Shown: piece by piece, positions 1 to 7,802 of the stretch
How positions within the stretch are numbered: the first letter of the stretch is position 1
Layout: every line of letters begins with the position of its first letter
Assembly: GCF_001422665.1 (NCBI RefSeq)
Contig: NZ_LMLU01000002.1
Coordinates: 883 to 43,411 of the forward strand
Length of the DNA stretch: 42,529 bases
Direction of reading: 5' to 3'
Origin: Arthrobacter sp. Leaf234
GTDB lineage: Bacteria > Actinomycetota > Actinomycetes > Actinomycetales > Micrococcaceae
Translations under genes and position numbers: made by a program
The notes under the pieces: generated by a model
The model's database searches: none
What the model was told of the DNA's origin: nothing
The model's input: only the letters and a program-made list of their open reading frames with translations

Positions 1-2
1 GA

Positions 3-443
3 CAGCGTCAGGAAGCCCTCGAGCTGTGCCGGCAGGCTGATAAGAAGGCAGCGCTGGCGTGCATGGAAGCGTTCGGGACCACGGACTTCCGCGACGATCT
101 GCTCAAGGTCACGGTCCCGGCCTTGGTTCTGCACGGCGACGCCGATGCGACCGTTCCGTTCGAGGGCTCCGGGCAGCGCACCCACGCAACCCTGCTCGGC
201 AGCGACCTCCATCTCATCAAGGGTGGCCCGCACGGGTGCAACGTCAGCCACCCCGACGAGTGGAACCAGGCCCTGATCACCTTCCTCGCCAGGCAGCGAC
301 CTCCATCTCATCAAGGGTGGCCCGCACGGGTGCAACGTCAGCCACCCCGACGAGTGGAACCAGGCCCTGATCACCTTCCTCGCCAAATAGAGCAGCCGAC
401 AAATCTGCCGGGCATAGGAAATTGGGTGCTCAGAACTGGCTGA
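3..443 (+). pseudogene. Alpha/beta hydrolase (non-heme chloroperoxidase-like), C-terminal part, frameshifted end
   Basis: The reading frame is open from the left edge, so the 5' part lies outside the window. The visible part is the end of an alpha/beta hydrolase of the haloperoxidase/esterase group: a strand followed by HGDADATVPFE, carrying the acid of the catalytic triad, and GGPHGCNVSH, carrying the catalytic histidine. The natural end would be ...ALITFLAK and a stop at 388-390. A perfect 94-bp tandem duplication (198-291 and 292-385) shifts the frame by one base just after ITFLA. The protein therefore runs on for about 50 unrelated residues to a stop at 441-443. All catalytic residues visible here lie before the shift, so the enzyme could still fold with an odd tail, or it may be inactive. 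The family call is firm; the functional state is uncertain. Confidence 0.8.
198..385. repeat. Perfect 94-bp tandem duplication
   Basis: Bases 198-291 are repeated exactly as 292-385 with no spacer. The unit length is not a multiple of three, so the second copy is read out of frame in the hydrolase gene. The identity suggests a recent event or an assembly error. Confidence 0.95.
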
Positions 444-488
444 CACGACCAGTCTTCAAGACCGGCGGGTAGGGTCACTCCGTGTGGC

Positions 489-525
489 TCGGGCGTCTCA
501 CCCTTCCCTGGGGTGAGGCGCCCGA
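489..525 (+). terminator. Hairpin terminator after the hydrolase gene
   Basis: Inverted repeat with 14-bp arms (489-502 and 512-525, one G-T pair) and a 9-nt loop. There is no T tract, as is common in high-GC actinobacteria. It lies between the hydrolase and the CHRD gene. Confidence 0.6.
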
Positions 526-639
526 TCCGCTGACCAGTCCTGGTGTCGAGTGCGTCCATCCAAGCCCGCTGTTCACCCCTGCTGTCTGATGCGCGCTCAA
601 TCCGCCAATCCAGATCCAGGTGTGGTCCGAAGCACAGTA

Positions 640-661
640 AGCACACTGAGAAAGGTGTGCT
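640..661. promoter_or_regulatory. Short inverted repeat upstream of the CHRD gene
   Basis: AGCACAC at 640-646 and GTGTGCT at 655-661 form a 7-bp dyad 26 bp before the start codon. It could be an operator or a leader hairpin. No matching regulator can be named. Confidence 0.35.
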
Positions 662-687
662 CATTCGCACAGTAAAGGAATCACCTG

Positions 688-1461
688 ATGAAGAACAGCA
701 TGCGACTGCTCGCAGTCCCCACCCTCGCCCTGGGCGCCCTGGCCCTGTCCGGCGGATCCGCCATGGCAGCCGACGCCTCCTATTCCTCGACCCTGGGTCA
801 GCTCAACGGCACCACGGGCACCGGCACGATCACCGTCGACGTCACCGGCGACAAGGCCATGGTCAACCTGCAGGTATCCGGCCTCGCCGAAACCTTCATG
901 GACGGACCGTACCCCCACGTCCAGCACATCCACGGCGGTGCGGCGGGTGTCTGCCCGACCCCGGCCAACGACACCAACGGTGACGGCATCATCAGCGTCA
1001 CCGAAGGCGCCGGCGGCTATGGCGCCATCCAGACCACGCTGACCACCAGCGGCGCCACCACGCCGGCCGAGGGCCTGAACCTCGAGCTCGGCGGCCAGGG
1101 CGGCACCTACAGTGTCCAGCGCGAGATCACCCTCGACGCCGCCACTAAGGCATCGCTGGAGTCCGGGACCGCTGTCGTCGTCGTCCACGGCCTGGACCCT
1201 GCCACCGCTGGCGTCTCGACCGAGGTCTTTTCCTCCCCGAGCGATCTGAACCCCGATCTGCCCCTCGGCGCTACCTCGCCGGCACTGTGTGGCACGCTGA
1301 CCGCCACCCAGATGGGTGCTATGCCCCAGGGCGGAGCCGACACCGGTGTCGCACAGGAGACCGGCACGAACACCGCCGCTCTCGGCCTGGGTAGCGGCCT
1401 TGTTCTGGCCGCGGCAGCCGGCGGCGCTTACATGGTCCGCCGCAGCAATACCAAGGCCTGA
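688..1461 (+). CDS. Secreted CHRD-domain protein with C-terminal membrane anchor
   Basis: A 257-residue exported protein. Residues 1-27 form a signal peptide ending in AMA. The body matches the CHRD fold (a domain named after chordin): PHVQHIHGG near residue 75, then a long beta-rich region ending in PALCGTLTA. After a low-complexity linker the C-terminus has a GADTG motif, a hydrophobic segment of about 20 residues and a RRSNTKA tail. This layout resembles a sortase signal (compare LAxTG), so the protein may be cell-wall linked, although the match is imperfect and no sortase gene is in the window. AAGGA lies 8 bases before the ATG and fixes the start. A strong terminator follows. The neighbour is a SigK-like sigma factor. 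Molecular role unknown. Confidence 0.85.
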   Translation: MKNSMRLLAVPTLALGALALSGGSAMAADASYSSTLGQLNGTTGTGTITVDVTGDKAMVNLQVSGLAETFMDGPYPHVQHIHGGAAGVCPTPANDTNGDGIISVTEGAGGYGAIQTTLTTSGATTPAEGLNLELGGQGGTYSVQREITLDAATKASLESGTAVVVVHGLDPATAGVSTEVFSSPSDLNPDLPLGATSPALCGTLTATQMGAMPQGGADTGVAQETGTNTAALGLGSGLVLAAAAGGAYMVRRSNTKA

Positions 1462-1549
1462 CACCAAGGCCTGATACCAGGGCCCGCACGAAGTTCGGAT
1501 ACGAAAGCTTGATGTCCTCGGACGTCTCAGCCGTAGCAGCACGAGTAGG

Positions 1550-1580
1550 CGCCGCCCACCCTGATCGAGGGTGGGCGGCG
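1550..1580 (+). terminator. Rho-independent terminator after the CHRD gene
   Basis: Perfect 13-bp arms (1550-1562 and 1568-1580) around a 5-nt loop, followed by TTTGCTGTT. Confidence 0.85.
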
Positions 1581-1606
1581 TTTGCTGTTCCTGGTCTTAT
1601 GAGCAG

Positions 1607-1632
1607 GGTTGGCGCAAGGAAGACCGCCAACC
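1607..1632. repeat. 8-bp inverted repeat between CHRD and sigma genes
   Basis: GGTTGGCG (1607-1614) and CGCCAACC (1625-1632) with a 10-nt loop. It may be a second stem of the terminator region or part of the sigma-factor leader. Confidence 0.35.
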
Positions 1633-1802
1633 AGGACGATTGCTGATGATCTGTGGTTGGGTGTCCTTAGGTTGTTTAGCAGTCGGGTAGGTCACGTGCG
1701 GGGCGTGATGAGTATCGGCTGGACGCGATGGTCTCTCTTGAAGGTCTCACTCTCATGCATACAGTTCAGTTGCCGCTCGTTGTTCCCTCACGAGGTGCAC
1801 TC

Positions 1803-2450
1803 ATGTCGGACACCCCCTTCAGAGATCTCGGGTCTGACGCTCCTGCGGTGCCTGCTCAGCCTGCTCAGCGTTCGTCAGGACCCGCCAGTTCGAACGTTGG
1901 TCGGGGGTGTGAGGTCGGAGCTCTCCTGCTTCGTCTTGAGCAGGGCGACGCCAGCGCCTTCACGGAGCTCTATGAGCGCACGTCTCACCGCGTATACGGG
2001 CTGGTGCGGAAGGTCCTCGTCGACCCGGATCTGAGCGCCGAGACAACCCAGGACGTCTTCCTCGCTCTGTGGGTCGGTAGTGGAGTTCACTTCGATCCTG
2101 CCAAAGGCTCCGGAATCTCGTGGGTCATGACCCTCGCCCACCGCCGCGCAGTGGACAGGGTCAGGGCAGAAGAATCCCACCGTGTACGCGACCTCAAATG
2201 GGGGCTCAAGAACCGCGGTGACGACCACGACCAGGTCACCGAGGTCGTCATCCAGAACGCGGAAACCGACCAGCTCAGGGAGTCGCTCAGCAAGCTCTCA
2301 GACCTGCAACGGGAAGCTATTTCCCTCGCTTACTACCGCGGCCTGACCTACGTCCAGGTCGCCGAGCACCTCGGGATTCCAATACCCACGGCTAAGACCC
2401 GTATCCGCGACGGCATCAGACACCTCAGCTCACACCTGCAGAACCTCTGA
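1803..2450 (+). CDS. sigK: ECF sigma factor, SigK-like
   Basis: A 215-residue extracytoplasmic-function sigma factor that would direct RNA polymerase to a special set of promoters. Sigma region 2 spans about residues 53-122 (FTELYERTSHRVYGL, then the helix with SWVMTLAHRRAVDRVR). Region 4 spans 162-209 with the helix-turn-helix LTYVQVAEHLGIPIPTAKTRI. The region 2/4 sequences are close to the SigK family of actinobacteria. The ATG at 1803 is preferred over an upstream in-frame start because CGAGG lies just before it. SigK is normally followed by the membrane anti-sigma factor RskA; none is present here, so control must come from elsewhere or the factor is unrestrained. The first 35 residues are a Pro/Ala/Ser-rich tail. 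Family call firm, gene symbol tentative. Confidence 0.8.
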   Translation: MSDTPFRDLGSDAPAVPAQPAQRSSGPASSNVGRGCEVGALLLRLEQGDASAFTELYERTSHRVYGLVRKVLVDPDLSAETTQDVFLALWVGSGVHFDPAKGSGISWVMTLAHRRAVDRVRAEESHRVRDLKWGLKNRGDDHDQVTEVVIQNAETDQLRESLSKLSDLQREAISLAYYRGLTYVQVAEHLGIPIPTAKTRIRDGIRHLSSHLQNL

Positions 2451-2561
2451 CCGACACCTGATTAACCGAACACCCCCACGCCGGCCGATCAGGCCCCTGG
2501 AAGCGTCGGCCGATGTCGTCGCACAGCTTCTTATCGAACGGAGTACGCGTTTTGCAACGAT

Positions 2562-2608
2562 GATCACCTCGATGGTCGGGGTTCTTTGCGATGGCGGACG
2601 AGGTGATC
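2562..2608. repeat. 10-bp inverted repeat upstream of the GAF gene
   Basis: GATCACCTCG (2562-2571) and CGAGGTGATC (2599-2608), 27 nt apart, between the sigma gene and the GAF gene. It could terminate sigK or act as an operator. Confidence 0.35.
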
Positions 2609-2758
2609 GTTTCCTTTGCGCCAAGTACTGCTCTACCCTTGGAAAACTAAGCTAGCTGATTATTGGTGCTGCACAGCACGCACTGCTTCAGCCCCAGCTC
2701 GCCGTTGCCGAAGGTCGAGCGGTTTGGTTTTACGAGGATGGACGGGGTCAGCGATCCT

Positions 2759-3535
2759 ATGGACGGCCAGACGCAGATCAGGCTCACGACCCTCGCCTTG
2801 TCGAAGGCGAACATCACTGTCGGTGAGCTGTGGGTGAAGTACTACGGCCTGGGCGGGGAGGTATCGGAGTTCGAGGTCGAGGCGTACCTCGGGGGACTCC
2901 TGATTCTGTCCGGAGCGGAGCGTTCCATCCTCGCGGATGCCATGAATGAACTCCTCGAGGGTAGTTCTGTGAACATCCAGATTCCCCGCAGTGAGGACGA
3001 CGAAGCCGCCGAGACGCCGGAGGATGCCCGTAGGGCGCTGGGCGCGTTCGGCGCTTTCCTGTTCACGGATGAGGAGGCTGAGCAGGAACGCCTGGACGCT
3101 GTCATGCACACGAACCTCGTGGATTCGCCGTTCGAGGAGCGTTTCGACCGGTACACGCAGCAGGCCCGCGACCACTTCAACGTCAGCTCGTCGATCGTGG
3201 CGCTGGTCGACGACCACAAGTTGTTCCTGAAGTCCGTGGTCGGGCCCATCGAGCAGAACATGCCACGGGAAATCACCTTCTGCAACGCGACGATTCGCAA
3301 CGCCGGACCGCTGATCGTCGCCGATGCCCTCGAGGACGACCGCTTCCGGACGAACCCTTTGGTCACAGGGGAGCCCTTCATCCGTTTCTATGCCGGCTAC
3401 CCTCTCCGTGGCCCCGGAGGCTGGACGGTAGGAACACTGTGCGTCATTGACCAGAAGCCGCGCGGCTTCTCACCCCAGGACGGGCGTTTCCTGCGCAAAC
3501 TCGCCCGCCTCGTCGAAGACGAAATCAACTCCTGA
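2759..3535 (+). CDS. GAF-domain protein with N-terminal W-x-x-Y helical domain
   Basis: A 258-residue cytoplasmic sensor. The C-terminal half (about residues 105-258) is a GAF domain: FNVSSSIVALVDD, the FCNATIRN segment, DDRFRTNPLV, RFYAGYPL and GTLCVIDQKPRGFS. GAF domains of this kind bind a small ligand or act in protein contacts. The first 70 residues form a small domain with the pattern GELWVKYYGLGG...EAYLGG...ERSIL, which also occurs as a whole protein at 17684-17938 and 19397-19678. Longer reading from 2663 (TTG) is possible, but the ATG at 2759 places the conserved LW exactly 25 residues from the start, close to the distance in the stand-alone paralogs. No output domain is attached, so it probably works through a partner, for example one of the nearby ANTAR proteins. 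Confidence 0.8.
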   Translation: MDGQTQIRLTTLALSKANITVGELWVKYYGLGGEVSEFEVEAYLGGLLILSGAERSILADAMNELLEGSSVNIQIPRSEDDEAAETPEDARRALGAFGAFLFTDEEAEQERLDAVMHTNLVDSPFEERFDRYTQQARDHFNVSSSIVALVDDHKLFLKSVVGPIEQNMPREITFCNATIRNAGPLIVADALEDDRFRTNPLVTGEPFIRFYAGYPLRGPGGWTVGTLCVIDQKPRGFSPQDGRFLRKLARLVEDEINS

Positions 3536-3655
3536 CGCCTGCGATCAGCGGGCACCGCTCGTGGCCACGGCTTGCCGCGCAGGAACATCGCGCAGGACTA
3601 CACCGGACGGCGAGGACCAGCATGGAGGGCCAGTTGGTGGGACCGGTGGTGGGGA

Positions 3656-4411
3656 TCAGCTGTCGAAGTAGGTGACGACGGGTCTGTGCTGCCCGATCGA
3701 GTTCAGGATCTCGGCGGATAGGTCGCGGAGCTTCACGTTCCGGTTCGAGGATGCCCTGCGGAGGATCGCGGTGGCTTCGTCCTGACTGCACCGGTTCTGG
3801 GCCATGATCGCGCCGATCGCCATGTCGATGCTGGTGCGTGATTCCATGGCCGTGCGCATGTTCGTGCCGGCTTCGGTGAGCTTGGCGACCCGGACGGCGA
3901 GGCGAAGGGACTGGGAGGCATCGCGGGCGAATCCCTCCGCGACGCGGATGCCCTTTGCGTCGAAGGTGTTTGGTTCGGTGGAGTAGAAGTCGAGGCCGGC
4001 GCTGGCCCCGTCGTCGAGGCGGATCGGGATTCCCAGGGCCGAGCGGAGTCCGTAGCTGGCGATCGCGTCGCGGTACTCGGGGAAGCGGGGGTCGGTGAGG
4101 AAGTCCCTGATGTGGACGGTGATGCCTTCTCGAGCCGCCCGAAGGCATGGTCCGTCGTCGAACCCGTACTGCACCTCGTCGACCTGCCGGGCTTTTTCGC
4201 TGCTGCTGGCGACGGTGATCATGGACCTCGGGCGCAGGAGCGTGATGCCGCAGAACACGTTCCCATAGGGGCCGGTGAACGCTTGAGCCGCAACAGTGAC
4301 CAGTCCGTTCAGGAACTCCTGGACGTCGTCGCTTTCCAGCACCATGTTCTGCAACTGGGCTGTAACGCTGTCACGCTCAGCTTCACGCGCCAGTTCTTCC
4401 TCGTCCGGCAT
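3656..4411 (-). CDS. GAF-ANTAR transcription antitermination regulator
   Basis: A 251-residue regulator with a GAF sensor domain (about residues 28-180) and a C-terminal ANTAR domain (about 185-243: TAMESRTSIDMAIGAIMAQNRCSQDEATAILRRASSNRN by its key residues). ANTAR domains bind paired hexaloop hairpins in leader RNAs and prevent termination. An upstream GTG exists, but AAGGA four bases before the ATG at 4411 favours the shorter form. It lies downstream of the Hpt-like/STAS genes on the same strand after a gap of about 160 bp. It is a clear paralog of the gene at 15292-16029, sharing the CGxTLLRPR, DGPCLRAARE and QNRCSQDEA stretches. The ligand is unknown. Confidence 0.9.
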   Translation of the reverse strand: MPDEEELAREAERDSVTAQLQNMVLESDDVQEFLNGLVTVAAQAFTGPYGNVFCGITLLRPRSMITVASSSEKARQVDEVQYGFDDGPCLRAAREGITVHIRDFLTDPRFPEYRDAIASYGLRSALGIPIRLDDGASAGLDFYSTEPNTFDAKGIRVAEGFARDASQSLRLAVRVAKLTEAGTNMRTAMESRTSIDMAIGAIMAQNRCSQDEATAILRRASSNRNVKLRDLSAEILNSIGQHRPVVTYFDS

Positions 4412-4574
4412 CGAATCCTTAACCACGCATTAACAGAGGTGAAGGAAGGCTCGCTTCTGAACCTTAGGCCACCTCATGAACCTCTGAAATGCTACGTCAC
4501 CCCTAGCAGGATCAGACCTGCATCCTATGAAGAGAGACGACAGAATTGGCCCGGTAGGCGCGTGCCGGACCTGA

Positions 4575-4970
4575 TTAGGCGGCCTGTGTCGACGCTTTGT
4601 GGAAGGAGGCATAGGCCGAGACGAACTGCTGTGCCTCACGCCGTAGCCGGACCGACAGCAGCATGCTGGGATGCGCGGCCCGGGTGAGATCAGCTAGCGC
4701 CCTACCGGCTGTCGCCGAAAGACGCAGCGCTCCGACCATGATGGAACTGACCTCCAGACTCGACAGCGCCGTGATCATCTCCTCCCGATCATCGCCCCCT
4801 GCCAATGCGGCATAGACCCTGTCGATCCGGGACGGGAGCATCGAGATGAAATCAGTCGCAAACCCCCACGCTGCAGCCGCGGACGACTCCTCGACAAGGA
4901 CATTGAAGGCCTCAGGCTCGAAATCAGGGAGGGTGTCCGTTGACCCGCCAGCGCTCACGGCGGGTGTCAT
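4575..4970 (-). CDS. Hpt-like protein lacking the phosphorylatable histidine
   Basis: A 131-residue helical protein whose centre (ISMLPSRIDRVYAALAGGD, then LSSLEVSSIMVGALRL) matches the four-helix Hpt domain of phosphorelays. Where Hpt proteins have the active HxLKG[SA]S segment this one has SSLEVSS, so the histidine is replaced and phosphotransfer should be impossible. Such degenerate forms probably act as protein-binding modules. The ATG at 4970 overlaps the TGA of the upstream gene (ATGA at 4967-4970), which indicates translational coupling; a longer start at 5003 has no ribosome site. It sits between a small upstream protein and a GAF-ANTAR protein, which suggests a common signalling unit. 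Confidence 0.7.
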   Translation of the reverse strand: MTPAVSAGGSTDTLPDFEPEAFNVLVEESSAAAAWGFATDFISMLPSRIDRVYAALAGGDDREEMITALSSLEVSSIMVGALRLSATAGRALADLTRAAHPSMLLSVRLRREAQQFVSAYASFHKASTQAA

Positions 4971-5206
4971 GCCTTGAGCATCGTGTTCAGGAGGGAACCC
5001 CATGACGATGCCAGTGCCTCACGGCGTCCGAACTCCTCAGCGATATCAGCAGCCCGGAACTCGGTTTCCGGGTTCAGTTCGAACTCGTGGCCGTACTCGT
5101 GATCGACCTGCCGCTGGACCCTGCTGTGCAGGACTTGTAATTCAATGTCCTCCAAAGCGGCGAGGTCCTCGGGAAAAGAATCGGTGGGAAAGAGGCGAGA
5201 GTTCAT
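4967..5206 (-). CDS. Small hypothetical protein coupled to the Hpt-like gene
   Basis: A 79-residue acidic, soluble protein, MNSRLFPTDS... to ...NTMLKA. Two helices are likely (LEDIELQVLHSRVQRQVDHEY and the C-terminal AADIAEEFGRREALASS). AGGAG five bases before the ATG at 5206 gives a firm start. Its stop overlaps the start of the Hpt-like gene by ATGA. It follows the STAS gene by about 100 bp on the same strand. No family was recognised. Confidence 0.7.
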   Translation of the reverse strand: MNSRLFPTDSFPEDLAALEDIELQVLHSRVQRQVDHEYGHEFELNPETEFRAADIAEEFGRREALASSWGSLLNTMLKA

Positions 5207-5308
5207 GACTGCTCCTAAAAGGGGGGAAACGCGAGAAGGGAAGAGGTGCCCGGAAGCTGCTGGGCGACCAGCTGAACAGGTCAGTGGTGGAGGAAGTGCC
5301 TTGGATGG

Positions 5309-5647
5309 TCAGGCGACGACGGGTGAAGCTACGCGCGAGGTGTCAGACAACATCACGGCCCCAATGACGCGCACTGGATCCGGGGTACCAAGAAGGTCTA
5401 TGTGTGCGTTTAAGTGCGGGGGAAGTGAGTGACAGGCTTCCAGGAGGAGGCGGGTCGCGTCAGCTTCCACGGTGGCTGCCCGTGAGACATCGACGGTGAC
5501 GGTCGGGTTACCCGGCAAAGCGCGGGCACGCCGGATGAGGGGCACGAGGGCCCGATAGTTCGTGGTGGTGAAACGGCCTCGAACGGAGATTGTTGCTTCG
5601 TTGATGGCGAGGTCGACCTTGATCAGGGTGAGAAGGCGGTCGTACAA
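5309..5647 (-). CDS. STAS-domain protein
   Basis: A 112-residue single-domain protein with the STAS pattern: an N-terminal strand pair (KVDLAINEATISVRGRF), a helix (NYRALVPLIRRARALP) and the core strand-helix VTVDVSRAATVEADATRLLLEA. STAS proteins are anti-anti-sigma factors or modules in sensory complexes, where a Ser/Thr after the DxS strand may be phosphorylated. The start is TTG at 5647 with GGAG five bases upstream; no ATG is available. It is probably the first gene of the unit STAS, small protein, Hpt-like. No kinase (RsbW type) is nearby. Family call likely but not certain because the sequence is divergent. Confidence 0.65.
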   Translation of the reverse strand: MYDRLLTLIKVDLAINEATISVRGRFTTTNYRALVPLIRRARALPGNPTVTVDVSRAATVEADATRLLLEACHSLPPHLNAHIDLLGTPDPVRVIGAVMLSDTSRVASPVVA

Positions 5648-5925
5648 GGTGGCTCCGTAAAGGGAAAACCGACTGGCCGCTTGCAGGACCAGATGATCAG
5701 CATAAGGCAGTCCAACGCCTTATCACGACACGTCATCACGGAGTGTTTCCACGACCTCTGCTCGCCCTGACTTCCCGCCGGGAGGGCCCTGCAGCTCGGC
5801 AGCACATTCACGCATAGTCGAAGCGTCACACAGGACGCCTTGGGTAATCTAGGCGTCCGTCCGCTGCCAGGACGGCATGCGATGCATAGTTCCGGAGTAC
5901 CCGAGTAGCCAGCTGGCGGCTCTTC
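5648..5925. other. Gene-free stretch
   Basis: Divergent spacer between the STAS gene and a small rightward gene. It should contain the promoter of the STAS unit. A reading frame of 112 codons on the minus strand here has no family resemblance and unusual composition, and was not accepted. Confidence 0.4.
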
Positions 5926-6141
5926 GTGCTGTCGTTGATCTGCGGTGTTGATGGTGTGCAAATCGACCGGAATCAGAACACTCTGACGTGGCGGCGACTG
6001 GGATGGATTGATGAGTTGGAAGGCATCACGGATGATGCTTTGATTCCTAACGCGTCCGATTTTACGTTCGACGTCGTCGCATACGAGCGAGAACTGGACC
6101 GGGCACGAGCCGTGTTGGCCGGCATCTTCCGCCGCAACTAA
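5926..6141 (+). CDS. Small hypothetical protein
   Basis: A 71-residue reading frame from a GTG, with a plausible acidic C-terminus (LGWIDELEGITDDAL..., then VVAYERELDRARAVLAGIFRRN). It ends just before a clear hairpin terminator, which supports it being transcribed. No ribosome site is evident and no family is recognised. It may be the end of an older, longer gene. Confidence 0.4.
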   Translation: MLSLICGVDGVQIDRNQNTLTWRRLGWIDELEGITDDALIPNASDFTFDVVAYERELDRARAVLAGIFRRN

Positions 6142-6149
6142 GAGGGCAG

Positions 6150-6172
6150 GGGCCCGTCAAGGGGACGGGTCC
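6150..6172 (+). terminator. Hairpin terminator
   Basis: 9-bp arms (6150-6158 and 6164-6172, one G-T pair) with a 5-nt loop, ten bases after the stop of the small gene. Confidence 0.6.
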
Positions 6173-6222
6173 GTCTAGGATCCTTGACCGGGCAGATGGA
6201 GCGCGACTGGAGCGCGATGAAT

Positions 6223-7323
6223 CTAGATGTCGAGGATGTTGTTGTGGGCGTTGGTGATGGGTGGGAGGTCTCGGGTGTCGAGGTCTTCCATGAGGTGAAT
6301 GGATGCGTATTCTGCCGGCGTGATGCGGCCGGCGTTGTCGAAGACGCGGAAGGTGCGGCGTAGTCGTCCTTCTGGGTAGTAGGTGTGAGCGAAGCTGACG
6401 TCGACGCGGGTGTTGGGCCAGTCCTCGGCGATATCGATCTGGGTACCGTTCAGGCCGTCCGAGAGGGGAGTCTTAGCTCCTGAGGGCGCTGCCCAGTAAG
6501 CATCGAGGTGGGCGAACTCGGCGCAGAGTGCCTCGATCGCCGCTTTTTTCTGGTCCGAAGGAAGGTCGATCAGGGTCCAGGCCGCACGAGGATCGTCGGT
6601 GGTGATCGGATCCAGCTTGAGCTTTTCGTCTCTGGACCTTCCCGGTATTTGATCCTCGTTGACGGGCACGGGTTGATGCTCGGTGATGCGCAGCGTTGGG
6701 GGTAGATCGCCTGCAGGCAGCTCGATTTGTGAGAAGCGGTAGGTGTAGGACGCGCCGCCGTAGTCATCGCGCAGTGCGTCCGGGGCCGAGGTGTACACCA
6801 CGAGGTGCGCTGCTTGGTCGTCGTCGAACACAGCCGCGGGCATCCGGTCGATGGTCATGCGGTGCACTCCTTCGTCCGCGGACAGGATCAGGAGGGTGCG
6901 GTCGACAAGCCAGTCCGCTGCCGTGTCTACGTTGGCATCCCATTGACCGGGCGAGAGCCATAGACCGTGTCGGGTTGTCCCTAGGTGGCTTACGTGAGCG
7001 AGGTCGAAAAAGGGGGTCAACTGGCCATCGGGGGAAATGTGGAGGGCGGTCGTTGTGTCGTGCGGTAGCTGGCCGGTGTCGCTGTTCATAGGCTGGTAGA
7101 GGACCCAGGCACCGTCGGACGCTGGTGTCACCGTCACGTGCGGGCTGAGATGGCCGATGGGAAGATCGGGCCACGAAATAATGCGATCGGTCTCGCCGGC
7201 CTGCTGAATGACGGCAATCGGTTCCGTCAGGCTGACGCGAATAAGAGTCCGCTCTGTAGCAACTACCTGCCATCCTCGAGGTTCAGCCATGCGGTAAGTC
7301 TCGCAGCAAGCTACGCGACCCAT
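6223..7323 (-). CDS. Hypothetical protein, 366 residues
   Basis: A soluble protein without signal peptide or membrane segment. It is rich in beta-type stretches separated by turns (RTLIRVSLTEPIAVIQQ, GAWVLYQPM, ALHISPDGQLTPFFDL, HGLWLSPGQW), which would suit a propeller-like fold, followed by a mixed C-terminal part with DPRAAWTLIDLPSDQKKAAIEAL and a last domain around HTYYPEGRLRRTFRVFD. AAGGA seven bases before the ATG at 7323 fixes the start. It follows the gene at 7352-7687 by 28 bp, so both are probably one transcript. No family recognised. Confidence 0.75.
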   Translation of the reverse strand: MGRVACCETYRMAEPRGWQVVATERTLIRVSLTEPIAVIQQAGETDRIISWPDLPIGHLSPHVTVTPASDGAWVLYQPMNSDTGQLPHDTTTALHISPDGQLTPFFDLAHVSHLGTTRHGLWLSPGQWDANVDTAADWLVDRTLLILSADEGVHRMTIDRMPAAVFDDDQAAHLVVYTSAPDALRDDYGGASYTYRFSQIELPAGDLPPTLRITEHQPVPVNEDQIPGRSRDEKLKLDPITTDDPRAAWTLIDLPSDQKKAAIEALCAEFAHLDAYWAAPSGAKTPLSDGLNGTQIDIAEDWPNTRVDVSFAHTYYPEGRLRRTFRVFDNAGRITPAEYASIHLMEDLDTRDLPPITNAHNNILDI

Positions 7324-7351
7324 AAGCCCATCCTTATCCGGTCCCCGTCAA

Positions 7352-7687
7352 TCAGCTGATGGTCGGCGGCGGGACAGGTGGTTGGCTGGCGAGGATTCGC
7401 CTCTTACGTTCCTGATACTCCTGTTCCGAGAGTAGGGTCAGGCCACGCATTGGCCCACCTGGGTAGTCCGCGGAGAAGCCCGTTGCGAAGCTGATGTACA
7501 TGTCCTCGAGGCCACACCAGTTGACGAGGACGTGCTGTGGTGAGTCGTCGGTGATGATTCCTGGATGCCCAGTGAAGAGCGTGGTCGGCAGGCCGTCGCG
7601 TATCCATTCCTGCCTGTCGCGGACGAGCTCGGGAGGATCATCAAACGCGACGAATTGCCCGATCTTGAGGTCGGTTGCTTCGATCAT
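7352..7687 (-). CDS. Hypothetical protein, 111 residues
   Basis: A small soluble protein starting MIEATDLKIGQFVAFDDPP, with a likely beta-barrel core (GIITDDSPQHVLVNWCG, MYISFATG) and a proline-rich end. AAGGA lies just before the ATG. It is the first gene of a two-gene unit with the 366-residue protein at 6223-7323. No family recognised. Confidence 0.7.
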   Translation of the reverse strand: MIEATDLKIGQFVAFDDPPELVRDRQEWIRDGLPTTLFTGHPGIITDDSPQHVLVNWCGLEDMYISFATGFSADYPGGPMRGLTLLSEQEYQERKRRILASQPPVPPPTIS

Positions 7688-7743
7688 GGTCCTTCAGTGT
7701 GCTCTTCAGCAGGTCGCTCTACAACTGGCTTGCTCAACCCGTA

Positions 7744-7755
7744 GGAGGATCCTCC
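7744..7755. promoter_or_regulatory. 12-bp perfect palindrome upstream of 7803 gene
   Basis: GGAGGATCCTCC lies 47 bp before the next start codon, in the divergent spacer between 7687 and 7803. It could be an operator for either gene. Confidence 0.3.
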
Positions 7756-7802
7756 ACAGGGACGTTCAGTGTCACTATTCTGAGCAGGTGAATGAGCGCA
7801 TC

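Noticed and set aside
661..1542. A 293-codon open frame opposite the CHRD gene.
   Set aside because: Shadow frame of a high-GC gene; the CHRD frame has signal peptide, ribosome site and family match.
5623..5961. 112-codon minus-strand frame in the spacer between the STAS gene and the 5926 gene.
   Set aside because: Cysteine- and proline-rich without structure, overlaps two better genes and lacks a ribosome site.
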